Assembly (NCBI RefSeq): GCF_028209885.1
Contig: NZ_JAQLEM010000013.1
Location: forward strand, 1 to 64,000
Length of the DNA: 64,000 bases
Source of the DNA: Collinsella aerofaciens
GTDB lineage: Bacteria; Actinomycetota; Coriobacteriia; Coriobacteriales; Coriobacteriaceae
Direction of reading: 5' to 3'
In this document: piece after piece, positions 50,458 to 58,653 of the stretch
Layout of the letters: each line of letters starts with the position of its first letter
How positions within the stretch are numbered: the first letter of the stretch is position 1
The notes under the pieces: generated by a model
Database searches by the model: none
What the model was told of the DNA's origin: nothing
What the model saw: the letters and a program-made list of their open reading frames with translations, nothing else
Made by a program: the position numbers and the translations under genes

Positions 50458-53400
50458 CTAGCGCTTCTTTGGGGTCGACCTAAGGCGAGCGAACCATAGG
50501 GCTGCGGCACCCGAGGTCAGGAGCGCGGTGATGCAAGCGGCGATGGGAACTGATCCTGTTGCCGGTAGGTCCTGCAGTAGGGTACAGCGTTGAATGACAC
50601 GGTCCTCGTCATGTGACTCAAGTTTATCGCAGCCGCCGTTGCGGCAAAGATCGACGCGTGCGCTGTTGGTGAGTGCGGTTTGGGGCGTATAAGCCGACGT
50701 CGCCTGCATGTGCACGATTGCGCCCCGAGCGTCTGTGCCAAGGATTGCTTTGGCATCGTCAAGGTCGTCGTGCTCATCTTTGAGATCATCGCGGGTCCAA
50801 GAATCCGCATCGCTTCGAGTCGTAAAGTCGGCGGCTACCGCACCGTATTCAATTCGAATGCCCGTTACGACGGTATTGGGTGTAAGGTCGAGCTCTTCCG
50901 CCTCGAGTGTGGTGGATTCCGTGGTCGAGACATCCGCCTTCCAGAGGCGCCAGCCGTCGTAATCGACGAGGCGACAGTCCTCACCAAGGCTCTCTTTTAC
51001 TTCGTCGGACTCAAGCCAAGGATTTTCGTGTCCATCGTCAAGTGTCGCGTTCGCCGGTTCATCGACGTCTGTCGAGTCCAACGGCGTCGTGCGATACCAC
51101 ACGTTGCACAGACCGTTGAGGTCGCCGATGGCGACGGGGGTTTCGATTGAGATGAATCTCGCCGTGCCGTCTTTGGCGCACTCAAGATCATCGGTAATCG
51201 TAAACTCATCAACCCAAGTAGCGGAATCGTTTCGAGCATCGATGGTATAGGAGAAAAGCCCATCACTATTGGTTTGCGTCGTGGCGCGGTTTTTACCATC
51301 GCCGTTAGCCAACAGGCCCTTTTCGATAGGTTGGACAAGTTCCTGACGCTTGTCGACCTGCCCCTTGATCTCGATGGGCGCATCCTTCATCGCGACGGAT
51401 TGGACTTCTCCCGTATCTTTTATTTCAAACGTTATCTCCTCGGCAAGGTCATAGGTCCGCGGAGACATCATTTCGCGCAACGAGTAGGTGCCGGGTGCAA
51501 GATGTTCGACGCGGTGTGGCTTGTCGGATGAGGTCCAGGAGTCTATTTCGGTTTTATCGGGACCATATAAGGTGAGCTGTGCGCCTTCCACTTCCTGCTC
51601 GCCGCTTGCATCGACCTTGGAGATATCTACCTTGGTGTAATCGTCGGATACGTTAAGCCGTGCTTCTACAACGGGTGTTTTCTGGTCGGCATAAGTAAGG
51701 TCGACAATATGGGTTGTCCGATCGGGCAAGAAGCCTGCCGGCGCTTGAGTCTCGACAACCTCGTAGCGTGCGGCGCCAGGTCCCAGCGGGAGGTTGTCCG
51801 CGCGTGCTTCTCCAGTTTCATCCGTCGTGACGGTAGCGACAGTCTCACCGTCGAGCGCGGCAATGCTACCGTCGGGGCGCACGATATCACCCGAGGCACG
51901 GATCTCAAAGACGGCGCCCGCGAGGCTGCTGCCGTCTATGGCATCGGTTTTAACGATCCTGATGTTTCCGGTCGCGGCGTGGTCATAATACGAGGCGATT
52001 GCAACGGGAGTTAGGTTCATGTCGGCGGGTATGTTTACCTCGATCTCTTCGCCGACAAGATAGGGCTCTTTGGCCGAGGTTTCGCGTACATAATAGGTGC
52101 CCGGCACGAGCGATTCGGGCAGTGTGACGGTCCCGGTCGCGTCAGTCGTAAAGGTGTCCATTACGTTATGTGCTGGATACCAGCAAGTTTGTGAGACAGG
52201 TTCGTGATTGCTGTCGAGGAGTTGGAAGGTGAATCCGGCTAGTGGAACAGAAGCGCCTGTTTGGGCATCGCGTTTTACAATCTGGAGATGCGTCGACAGA
52301 GCGTGGTTGTCCACGATATATTGAAGCTCGGCGCCGTTGGAAATCTGATTGGCCCCGACGGTCCATTCCTCTGCACGTTTAAAACCCTCGGGGACGGTTT
52401 CCGGAACCTCGCGAACCGTGTAGCCGGCACGATCGTATGGGACGGCTCCGTGGACACCGGCGGGTCGCTTACCTGTGCCGAACCATGCTTCGGGCTGATC
52501 TTTGGTGGAGGTAAAGCCATAGATGTTTGTGGTCAGTGTGCCAACAACCTGCTGAGAGCTGTTGCTGACAACCTCAAAGACAACACCACCCGCCGGCTGC
52601 TCCAGGCCGGATTGGTCGCTATTGCCGTAATCCTTGAATTTGGAAATCTCAAGGTTAAACGCAATGGGGATATCGGAAACGCGAGATTCGATCTCGACCA
52701 CGCCTGAATCGCCGAGCTGGTCGGCTCCAACGGTATAGGTCCAGCTGTCGTTGGATGGCAGGTAGCCCTCGGGGGCTTTTGATTCGTAGATGGTAAAGGT
52801 TCCTAAGGGGACATTGGCGAGGGCGGCCCGACCGCTTTCGTCGGTCGTGAGGATTTGTGCCCATCCAGGGGTTGATTGCGACACACACGTGAACTCTGCT
52901 CCTGCGAGTGAAGATCCCACCTGGGGGCCGGCATTCGTCGCGGCATCGAGTTTTACGATACGCAGGTTGATGGTGCCGGGCTGTTCATCAATGGCGACCC
53001 GCCCGCCGTCATTCCCCGTGGTAAAGGCAATACGATCGTGGCGGGGGACATAGCCGGCCGGCGCCTTCGTTTCAACTAGGTAGTATGCCGTGTTGGGCAG
53101 AAGTGTTGCTTGCGCTCGACCGCTGCTGTCCATCTTGATGGTGCCGACACGCGCGCCGCTGGCGCTCTCAAAAATATCGAATGTTGCCCCGGTAAACTGA
53201 TAGGTATTGTTTCCGCTGGTAATAACGGTGTTAGCAGACTGCTTTTGGAAGGAAACAGAGACCGCCGGCAGTACATAGAGCATGTCTTGACGTTTGCTGC
53301 CGCCCGATACGGCCCCTAGATAGCGTCGCGCGCGGTGCGGAGCGGCTTTGATGCCTCCTGATTTTGCGCTGTCGTGGAGCCACCGCGCAGCCGCCACGAC

Positions 53401-53889
53401 TTCATTGTCGGCGGTAAAGTGTCCGCTCTTGGTTTTACCCTGAGCGGTCGTGTAGGAGTAGGTGCCGTCGACATGGGTAGTGCCGTTGAGCATCCATACG
53501 GCAAGCTGGGTGGCGGCGCGGGCGCGATCGGGTGAAAGATGGTAACCGCCAAACGACGTGGTGGTGGGATATCCGTGACAAACGATTGCCGCGAACTCGT
53601 CGTCGAGCCACACCCAGCCTTGATCAAAGTTGAGCCATGGGCCGCCCGGTTTGGTGGGGCCGGGGCGCTCCTGGTTCATGCAGTAGGCAATTGAGGCGTC
53701 TTGAGCTTCATACTTGCCGATGAAGAAGGGCCCACAATCATCGCTAATAGTGCGGAAGCCGAGCTGGTCGTAGCCATCGACGGCAAATGCGGCTCCCGGT
53801 GCCAGGCAGCCGAAAAGCAGGAAGAGGAGCAGGAGCAGCGGACCTGTTGCGATTGCGCTGTGGACAGAGTGCGTGGGTGCGTTGGACAT
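50458..53889 (-). CDS. LPXTG surface protein with thioester and SpaA/Cna-B domains
   Basis: 1143 residues. A signal peptide (about 1-36, ending GAAFA) is followed by a thioester domain: Cys70 (AYCMNQE) and Gln128 (ATQLAVW) fit the Cys-Gln adhesin motif. About six SpaA/Cna-B-like repeats follow (starts near residues 215, 318, 416, 547, 650 and 750), with strands such as LRIVKLDAATNAG and NIRIVKTDAIDGSSLAGAVFEI and Glu-containing VETKAPAGYVP or YYVRE segments consistent with isopeptide bonds. An Asp/Glu-rich region precedes LPATG (1108-1112), a hydrophobic helix and KKR. Expected to be anchored by a sortase not encoded here, and to act as a covalent adhesin. The ATG at 53889 follows AAGGAG. Confidence 0.9.
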   Translation of the reverse strand: MSNAPTHSVHSAIATGPLLLLLFLLFGCLAPGAAFAVDGYDQLGFRTISDDCGPFFIGKYEAQDASIAYCMNQERPGPTKPGGPWLNFDQGWVWLDDEFAAIVCHGYPTTTSFGGYHLSPDRARAATQLAVWMLNGTTHVDGTYSYTTAQGKTKSGHFTADNEVVAAARWLHDSAKSGGIKAAPHRARRYLGAVSGGSKRQDMLYVLPAVSVSFQKQSANTVITSGNNTYQFTGATFDIFESASGARVGTIKMDSSGRAQATLLPNTAYYLVETKAPAGYVPRHDRIAFTTGNDGGRVAIDEQPGTINLRIVKLDAATNAGPQVGSSLAGAEFTCVSQSTPGWAQILTTDESGRAALANVPLGTFTIYESKAPEGYLPSNDSWTYTVGADQLGDSGVVEIESRVSDIPIAFNLEISKFKDYGNSDQSGLEQPAGGVVFEVVSNSSQQVVGTLTTNIYGFTSTKDQPEAWFGTGKRPAGVHGAVPYDRAGYTVREVPETVPEGFKRAEEWTVGANQISNGAELQYIVDNHALSTHLQIVKRDAQTGASVPLAGFTFQLLDSNHEPVSQTCWYPAHNVMDTFTTDATGTVTLPESLVPGTYYVRETSAKEPYLVGEEIEVNIPADMNLTPVAIASYYDHAATGNIRIVKTDAIDGSSLAGAVFEIRASGDIVRPDGSIAALDGETVATVTTDETGEARADNLPLGPGAARYEVVETQAPAGFLPDRTTHIVDLTYADQKTPVVEARLNVSDDYTKVDISKVDASGEQEVEGAQLTLYGPDKTEIDSWTSSDKPHRVEHLAPGTYSLREMMSPRTYDLAEEITFEIKDTGEVQSVAMKDAPIEIKGQVDKRQELVQPIEKGLLANGDGKNRATTQTNSDGLFSYTIDARNDSATWVDEFTITDDLECAKDGTARFISIETPVAIGDLNGLCNVWYRTTPLDSTDVDEPANATLDDGHENPWLESDEVKESLGEDCRLVDYDGWRLWKADVSTTESTTLEAEELDLTPNTVVTGIRIEYGAVAADFTTRSDADSWTRDDLKDEHDDLDDAKAILGTDARGAIVHMQATSAYTPQTALTNSARVDLCRNGGCDKLESHDEDRVIQRCTLLQDLPATGSVPIAACITALLTSGAAALWFARLRSTPKKR

Positions 53890-54143
53890 GGCTGCTCCTT
53901 ATCCCTCGTGCGCCGCACGGGGAGGCTGCGACGCGTAGGATGAGGCTACCCCCGAGGTTCATGCGGGTAAGTACCGGAGCCTGACCAAAAGCTTGCCCAA
54001 TTCCTGACAAATTGAGCTCAAATACAACAATCAAGCAAAAGTGCAGGTAGAAGATAGGGAGAATAGGAGGTTAAAGGTCCTCGTCTCCACAATTGACGCG
54101 ATTTTCAAACGAATCTCCACAGCTAAAACAAGCATCGCCACCC

Positions 54144-54173
54144 TTGTATCGAACAAGACAACCGCGTTATACT
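54144..54173 (+). promoter_or_regulatory. Promoter of tRNA-Gly
   Basis: -35 TTGTAT (54144-54149), 18-bp spacer, -10 TATACT (54168-54173). It lies 13 bp before the tRNA. The rest of 53890-54143 holds the divergent promoter region of the LPXTG gene and no gene. Confidence 0.7.
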
Positions 54174-54186
54174 ATCCTCCACATAT

Positions 54187-54261
54187 GCGGGCATCGCCAA
54201 GTGGTAAGGCATCAGCTTCCCAAGCTGACACTCGCGGGTTCGAGTCCCGTTGCCCGCTCCA
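54187..54261 (+). tRNA. tRNA-Gly (anticodon CCC)
   Basis: Cloverleaf with acceptor GCGGGCA/TGCCCGC, anticodon loop TTCCCAA (CCC at 54219-54221), T-arm GCGGGTTCGAGTCCCGT and encoded CCA (54259-54261). Its last 18 bases recur exactly twice in the repeats downstream. Confidence 0.97.
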
Positions 54262-54272
54262 GTTAAGAGCAC

Positions 54273-54305
54273 AAGCACGGCACCATCACGGTGCCGTGCT
54301 TTTTT
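54273..54305 (+). terminator. Terminator of tRNA-Gly
   Basis: A 12-bp stem AAGCACGGCACC/GGTGCCGTGCTT (54273-54284 with 54290-54301) and TTTTTT. Confidence 0.95.
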
Positions 54306-54312
54306 CAATAAA

Positions 54313-54710
54313 GTGCCGGGACTCGAACCCGACAGGGTGCGAGCGTTAAGCAAACGCGAAGCGTTTGTAGCGAGCAGGCGAAGGCGCCGACAGGCGCCTG
54401 AAGCCGGTGCGGATTTGCGAAGCAAATACGCGGACGTCCCGTTGCCCGCTCCACCGAGCGCGGAAGACCTCGGGACGGCCAATTCAACAAAGTCTCCCCC
54501 ATCGTCTCCGTGAATCCGAGGAGATCGCCGCAGCCGGTGCGCGTCCGCGACGCGGGCGCGCGGACGTCCCGTTGCCCGCTCCATGGAGCAAGGAAGATTT
54601 CGGGAATGGTAGATTCAGCCTGCTTTGCCCCCGCACTTCCCCGGGTCTCGGTATGCCGCTGAAGCCGGTGCGTATTTGCGAAGCAAATACGCGGATGTCC
54701 CCATGGCCGC
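54313..54710. repeat. Tandem repeats carrying tRNA-Gly 3'-end fragments
   Basis: After the tRNA terminator comes an inverted 15-nt T-arm copy (54317-54331), then hairpin-rich sequence. Three units follow, starting GCCGGTGCG at 54403, 54533 and 54664, about 130 bp apart. Each has a hairpin and then a copy of the tRNA 3' end; the 18-nt block GTCCCGTTGCCCGCTCCA is exact at 54436-54453 and 54566-54583 and degenerate in the third. Spacers between units are also recognisably related. No gene in 54262-54816. Confidence 0.85.
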
Positions 54711-54816
54711 TCTTGCGGCAAAATGTTAGGTTAATGCCTGCTGCCCATACTTGCACCTGCGCACGGTACAATGGTTGGGTTACGACCAACGTGCCAATAA
54801 CCAAAAAGGAGCCGCT

Positions 54817-56163
54817 ATGATCGATCGCTATACCCGCCCGGAGATGGGACACATTTTCTCCCTCGAGAACAAGTACGCCATTTGGCAGGAAATCGAGGTT
54901 CTGGCCTGCGAGGCCCAGGCGGAGCTCGGCAAGATCGGTATTTCCAAAGACGAGGCCCAGTGGATCCGCGACCATGCCAACTTTGAGAAGGCGAAGGTCG
55001 ATGAGATCGAGGAAGTCACGCGCCACGACGTCATTGCCTTCCTGACCAACATGAAGGAGTACATCGATGCCGATGTTCCCGAGGGCGACCCCAAGCCCAG
55101 CCGCTGGGTTCACTATGGCATGACCAGCTCCGATCTGGGCGACACGGCCCTGTGCTACCAGCTCACCCAGGCCTGCGACCTGATCATCGAGGACGTCAAG
55201 AAACTCGGCGAGATCTGCAAGCGTCGTGCCTTCGAGGAGCGCAACACGCTCTGCGCCGGCCGTACTCATGGCATCCATGCCGAGCCGATGACCTTTGGCA
55301 TGAAGTTTGGCTCTTGGGCCTGGGAGCTCAAGCGCGATCTGGATCGTCTTGAGGACGCCCGCAAGAATGTTGCCTTCGGTGCCATCTCCGGTGCCGTCGG
55401 CACCTACAGCTCCATTGAGCCATTCGTCGAGGAGTACGTCTGCGAGCACCTGGGCCTGGTCCACGATCCTCTGTCCACGCAGGTCATCAGCCGCGATCAC
55501 CATGCCTATCTCGCCGGCGTTCTCGCCACCACCGCGGCCACCTGCGAGCGCATCGCTACCGAGGTCCGCAACCTGCAGAAGACCGATACGCTCGAGGCCG
55601 AGGAACCGTTCCGTAAGGGCCAAAAGGGCAGCTCCGCCATGCCGCACAAGCGCAACCCCATCACCATGGAGAAGGTCTGCGGTCTGTCGCGCGTCGTGAA
55701 GTCCAACGCCCAGGTCGCCTTCGATAACGTCGCCCTGTGGCACGAGCGTGACATTTCGCACTCCTCTGCCGAGCGCGTCGCCCAGGCCGACAGCTTCATC
55801 GCCCTCGACCACATGTTCCAGTGCCTCATTCGCGTTATCGACGGCCTGCAGCTGTACCCTGCCCGCATGATGGCCAACCTCAATAAGACCCGCGGCCTCA
55901 TCTTCTCCTCCAAGGTGCTGCTGGCCCTCGTCGACACGGGTATCACCCGCGAGGACGCATACGCCATTGTGCAGGAGAACGCCATGGCAACCTGGCACGA
56001 GGTACAGGATTGTGTCTCCGGCCCCACCTTTAAGGAGCGTCTCGAGGCCGACCCGCGCTGCACCGTCAGCCAGGAGAAGCTCGACGAGATCTTTGATCCG
56101 TGGGACTTCCTCACTCGTATCGACACAGTCTTTGATCGTCTGGAGCAGCTGAGCTTCGAGTAG
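54817..56163 (+). CDS. purB: Adenylosuccinate lyase
   Basis: Cleaves SAICAR and adenylosuccinate in purine synthesis. Fumarase/aspartase superfamily signatures: GMTSSDLGDTA, GRTHGIHAEPMT, and the loop KGSSAMPHKRNPI. 448 residues. The ATG at 54817 has AAAGGA upstream; an earlier in-frame ATG has none. It acts after PurC and after PurA, both encoded elsewhere in this window. Confidence 0.97.
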   Translation: MIDRYTRPEMGHIFSLENKYAIWQEIEVLACEAQAELGKIGISKDEAQWIRDHANFEKAKVDEIEEVTRHDVIAFLTNMKEYIDADVPEGDPKPSRWVHYGMTSSDLGDTALCYQLTQACDLIIEDVKKLGEICKRRAFEERNTLCAGRTHGIHAEPMTFGMKFGSWAWELKRDLDRLEDARKNVAFGAISGAVGTYSSIEPFVEEYVCEHLGLVHDPLSTQVISRDHHAYLAGVLATTAATCERIATEVRNLQKTDTLEAEEPFRKGQKGSSAMPHKRNPITMEKVCGLSRVVKSNAQVAFDNVALWHERDISHSSAERVAQADSFIALDHMFQCLIRVIDGLQLYPARMMANLNKTRGLIFSSKVLLALVDTGITREDAYAIVQENAMATWHEVQDCVSGPTFKERLEADPRCTVSQEKLDEIFDPWDFLTRIDTVFDRLEQLSFE

Positions 56164-56186
56164 GTTCGGGCATAACGTTAGCTTTT

Positions 56187-56229
56187 TAGGGCGCTTTGCT
56201 GGTAATGTGTGTTGCCGGCAAAGCGCCTC
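56187..56229 (+). terminator. Hairpin after purB
   Basis: Stem GCGCTTTGC/GCAAAGCGC (56191-56199 with 56218-56226), 28 bp after the purB stop, without a strong T-run. It may be a weak terminator, or a leader hairpin of the next operon. Confidence 0.5.
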
Positions 56230-56291
56230 GTTGCATTTAGGGAAAGACGGGGATAATAGTCGTCTCGAATAACATTCTGAGAGGGGATCGC

Positions 56292-56555
56292 ATGATTTCG
56301 TTTGATTACAAGCCTCAGGGCGTGTGTGCTCGCAATATTCACCTTGACCTTTCCGATGACGGCAACAAGGTGATGGGCGTTGAGTTTACCGGTGGCTGCG
56401 ACGGCAATCTCAAGGCAATCTCCAAGCTGGTCGAGGGCGCTCCTGCCGATCGCGTAATCGAGGTTCTCGCCGGTAATACCTGCGGTATGAAAAAGACCTC
56501 CTGCGCCGACCAGCTTACGCGCGCTATCGAGGCCGCTCGCGCCGAGATCGCCTAA
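56292..56555 (+). CDS. TSCPD-domain protein (TIGR03905 type)
   Basis: 87 residues. The core matches the stand-alone TSCPD family: YKPQGVCARNIHLDL, then VEFTGGCDGNLKAI and the Cys-rich GNTCGMKKTSCADQL. The same domain occurs at the end of class II ribonucleotide reductases; the function of the free form is unknown, metal or redox roles are guessed. The stop overlaps the next start by 1 nt (TAATG), so they are coupled. Confidence 0.88.
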   Translation: MISFDYKPQGVCARNIHLDLSDDGNKVMGVEFTGGCDGNLKAISKLVEGAPADRVIEVLAGNTCGMKKTSCADQLTRAIEAARAEIA

Positions 56556-57766
56556 TGGGTATCGCCGATCACATCAAGAACGGAATATCGCGTCGCGGCT
56601 TTGTACTCGGTGGGGCTGCCGCGGGCGCTGCCACGGTGCTTGCCGGATGCTCGAAAAAAACGGGTACCAGCGATGATGCCGCCGGCGAGCCGCAGGTTAT
56701 CAAGGACGATTCCAAAATCATCTCGATTACGGATGAGTACGAGGCAGTCGACATCGATCTTGAGCCGGCGGCGTCGTGGACGCTGCCTCTGGGTACGCTG
56801 CTGTACTACTGCGACGGCGATTACGCCGCGGCGATGATGGCGCCCGCATCGGCACTGCACGCCAACACACTCGGTGTGCTCAACCTGGGCGATGGCTCGC
56901 TTACCACATTAATCGAGGATCCTATCGAGGGCACGGGATATGCATTCTACGATGTCCGTGCCGGCGACGGCGTATTCGCGTGGGTTGAGATGAACTTTGC
57001 CAATTCATCATGGAAGCTCTACGCTCAAAATCTGTCGGGCGCTTCGCTCTCTGGCGATGTGGTTGAGCTCGATCGAGGTGGCAAGGACTATGATCCGCCC
57101 CTGTTCACGGCGTTCGGGTCATCAGTCATCTGGTATAAAATGCCTTCGGCAGGCGGCAATAAAACGAGTAGTGATTCGTTTTGCTATCGTCGCTCGCTTG
57201 ATGAATCCAAGGCCGAGGCAATTTGCAAATCGACGGGCCGCTTTGCATCGGCCCCGCGCGCGAGCGACGGCATTTTGACCATCTCGCCGCGTGTCCGCAA
57301 CGACGAGGGCGTCTACTACGGCATAACGGCAATCGATCTGACCGACGGCAACAACACCAAGCGTGCCCAGCTGGTCCTCCCTTCGTCAGTTTTGCCTTTC
57401 GAGGCCGTATATATGGGCGATACCTTCGTGTTTTCTATCGAGGCGGCCTATAGTGGCGTGGGCAGCCTGGGCAATATGGGCACGTATATCGGTAATGAGG
57501 GAGGGCCGTACCTCTTCCTGTCACGCGAGCCGCTCGCATGTGCGGCTGGCAAGAAGAATAAATACCTTGTTAAGGTACAGGCGTCGCATTTCCTGATCGA
57601 CACCTCTGCCAAGACCTATGGCTCACTGCTGTCGCCCGACCGCGCTTTGGAGTATGGCGATTATCCAGCTACGGCGGGAAAATCGGACTCATTCCTTACG
57701 TACGCCACGGTGCGCAACAGCCAGGGTATACCAGAGGCGGTCACTGCACGCCTATTCTCTCTTTAA
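56555..57766 (+). CDS. Tat-exported lipoprotein, propeller-like, unknown function
   Basis: 403 residues. Signal peptide with twin arginine (SRRGFVLGG) and a lipobox (LAGC), so it should be exported folded and then anchored as a lipoprotein. The mature part repeats short beta segments (GDGVFAWVEMN, SSVIWYKMPS, GILTISPRV, GDTFVFSIEAA) that look like a beta-propeller reading device. No catalytic motif seen. Coupled to the TSCPD gene by a 1-nt overlap. Confidence 0.78.
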   Translation: MGIADHIKNGISRRGFVLGGAAAGAATVLAGCSKKTGTSDDAAGEPQVIKDDSKIISITDEYEAVDIDLEPAASWTLPLGTLLYYCDGDYAAAMMAPASALHANTLGVLNLGDGSLTTLIEDPIEGTGYAFYDVRAGDGVFAWVEMNFANSSWKLYAQNLSGASLSGDVVELDRGGKDYDPPLFTAFGSSVIWYKMPSAGGNKTSSDSFCYRRSLDESKAEAICKSTGRFASAPRASDGILTISPRVRNDEGVYYGITAIDLTDGNNTKRAQLVLPSSVLPFEAVYMGDTFVFSIEAAYSGVGSLGNMGTYIGNEGGPYLFLSREPLACAAGKKNKYLVKVQASHFLIDTSAKTYGSLLSPDRALEYGDYPATAGKSDSFLTYATVRNSQGIPEAVTARLFSL

Positions 57767-57825
57767 GCTTAGAGGGGTTAAAAAGGCGCCAACAGGGGAA
57801 TAAACGCGTTGTAATTGTGAGTACC

Positions 57826-57864
57826 GCCCGCCGCGCTGCCGCGTCATAGCGGCATCCGGCGGGC
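57826..57864 (+). terminator. Hairpin between the lipoprotein gene and the response-regulator gene
   Basis: A GC-rich imperfect stem (57826-57842 with 57849-57864; GCCCGCCG/CGGCGGGC and TGCCGC/GCGGCA). It lies 60 bp after the lipoprotein gene without a T-run. Confidence 0.5.
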
Positions 57865-57919
57865 TCAGGTGCGTTAAAATGGGCTTGTTCTTAGCTAATT
57901 GAGACAGGGGGGCCGTGTT

Positions 57920-58642
57920 ATGGCTTCAGATGCAAAAAAGATTCTGCTGGTCGAGGATGAGAAGGCAATCCGTGACGCCGTCGCTGCCTATCTCGAGCGC
58001 GAAGGCTACTGGGTTGTGGGCGTCGGCGACGGCCAGTCCGCGATCGAGGAGTTCGAGAAGCATCAGTTCGACCTGGTCGTGCTCGACCTTATGCTCCCCA
58101 AGATTCCCGGCGAGCGCGTTTGCCGCACCATTCGCGATACCTCGGATGTCCCCATCATCATGCTGACGGCTAAGGGCGAGATCGAGGACCGTATTATCGG
58201 TCTTGAGCTCGGCGCCGACGACTATCTGATTAAGCCGTTCTCGCCGCGCGAGCTCGTCGCCCGCGTTCGCGCTCTGTTCCGCCGTGCCCACCAGGCCGAC
58301 GAGCCCGCCGTCGAGGTGCTCGACTTCGGCGATCTGGTCATCGATATTTCGGGCCACAAGATCTTGGTCGAGGGCAAGGAAGTCGATTTGACGGCTTCCG
58401 AGTTCAAGCTGCTCACCACGCTTGCCCGCCATCCCGGCCGTGTGTATAACCGCATGGAGCTGGTCGAGAAAGTGCTCGGGTATGACTTTGAGGGCTATGA
58501 GCGCACCATCGATAGCCACGTGAAGAATCTTCGCGCCAAGCTGGGCGATGATCCCAAGAAGCCCAAGTGGCTCTACACCGTCCATGGTGTCGGCTATCGC
58601 TTCGAGGCTCCGGCCAAGACCGATAAGTCGGACGAGAAATAG
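57920..58642 (+). CDS. OmpR-family response regulator
   Basis: 240 residues. Receiver domain with the acidic pair near VEDE (12-14), phosphoacceptor Asp56 (VVLDLMLP), Thr in MLTAKGE and Lys in LIKPFSPREL; then a winged-helix DNA-binding domain (about 140-232) ending VHGVGYRFE. The ATG at 57920 follows a G-rich site. The sensor kinase gene follows by 11 bp, so they form one two-component operon. The signal is unknown. Confidence 0.94.
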   Translation: MASDAKKILLVEDEKAIRDAVAAYLEREGYWVVGVGDGQSAIEEFEKHQFDLVVLDLMLPKIPGERVCRTIRDTSDVPIIMLTAKGEIEDRIIGLELGADDYLIKPFSPRELVARVRALFRRAHQADEPAVEVLDFGDLVIDISGHKILVEGKEVDLTASEFKLLTTLARHPGRVYNRMELVEKVLGYDFEGYERTIDSHVKNLRAKLGDDPKKPKWLYTVHGVGYRFEAPAKTDKSDEK

Positions 58643-58653
58643 GGAAATCACAT

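Noticed and set aside
54313..54710. CRISPR-like array after tRNA-Gly
   Set aside because: Period of about 130 bp, only three diverged units, spacers related to each other, and no cas genes.
54490..54820. Short protein-coding frames downstream of tRNA-Gly
   Set aside because: They read through tRNA-derived repeats, have no ribosome sites and match nothing recognisable.
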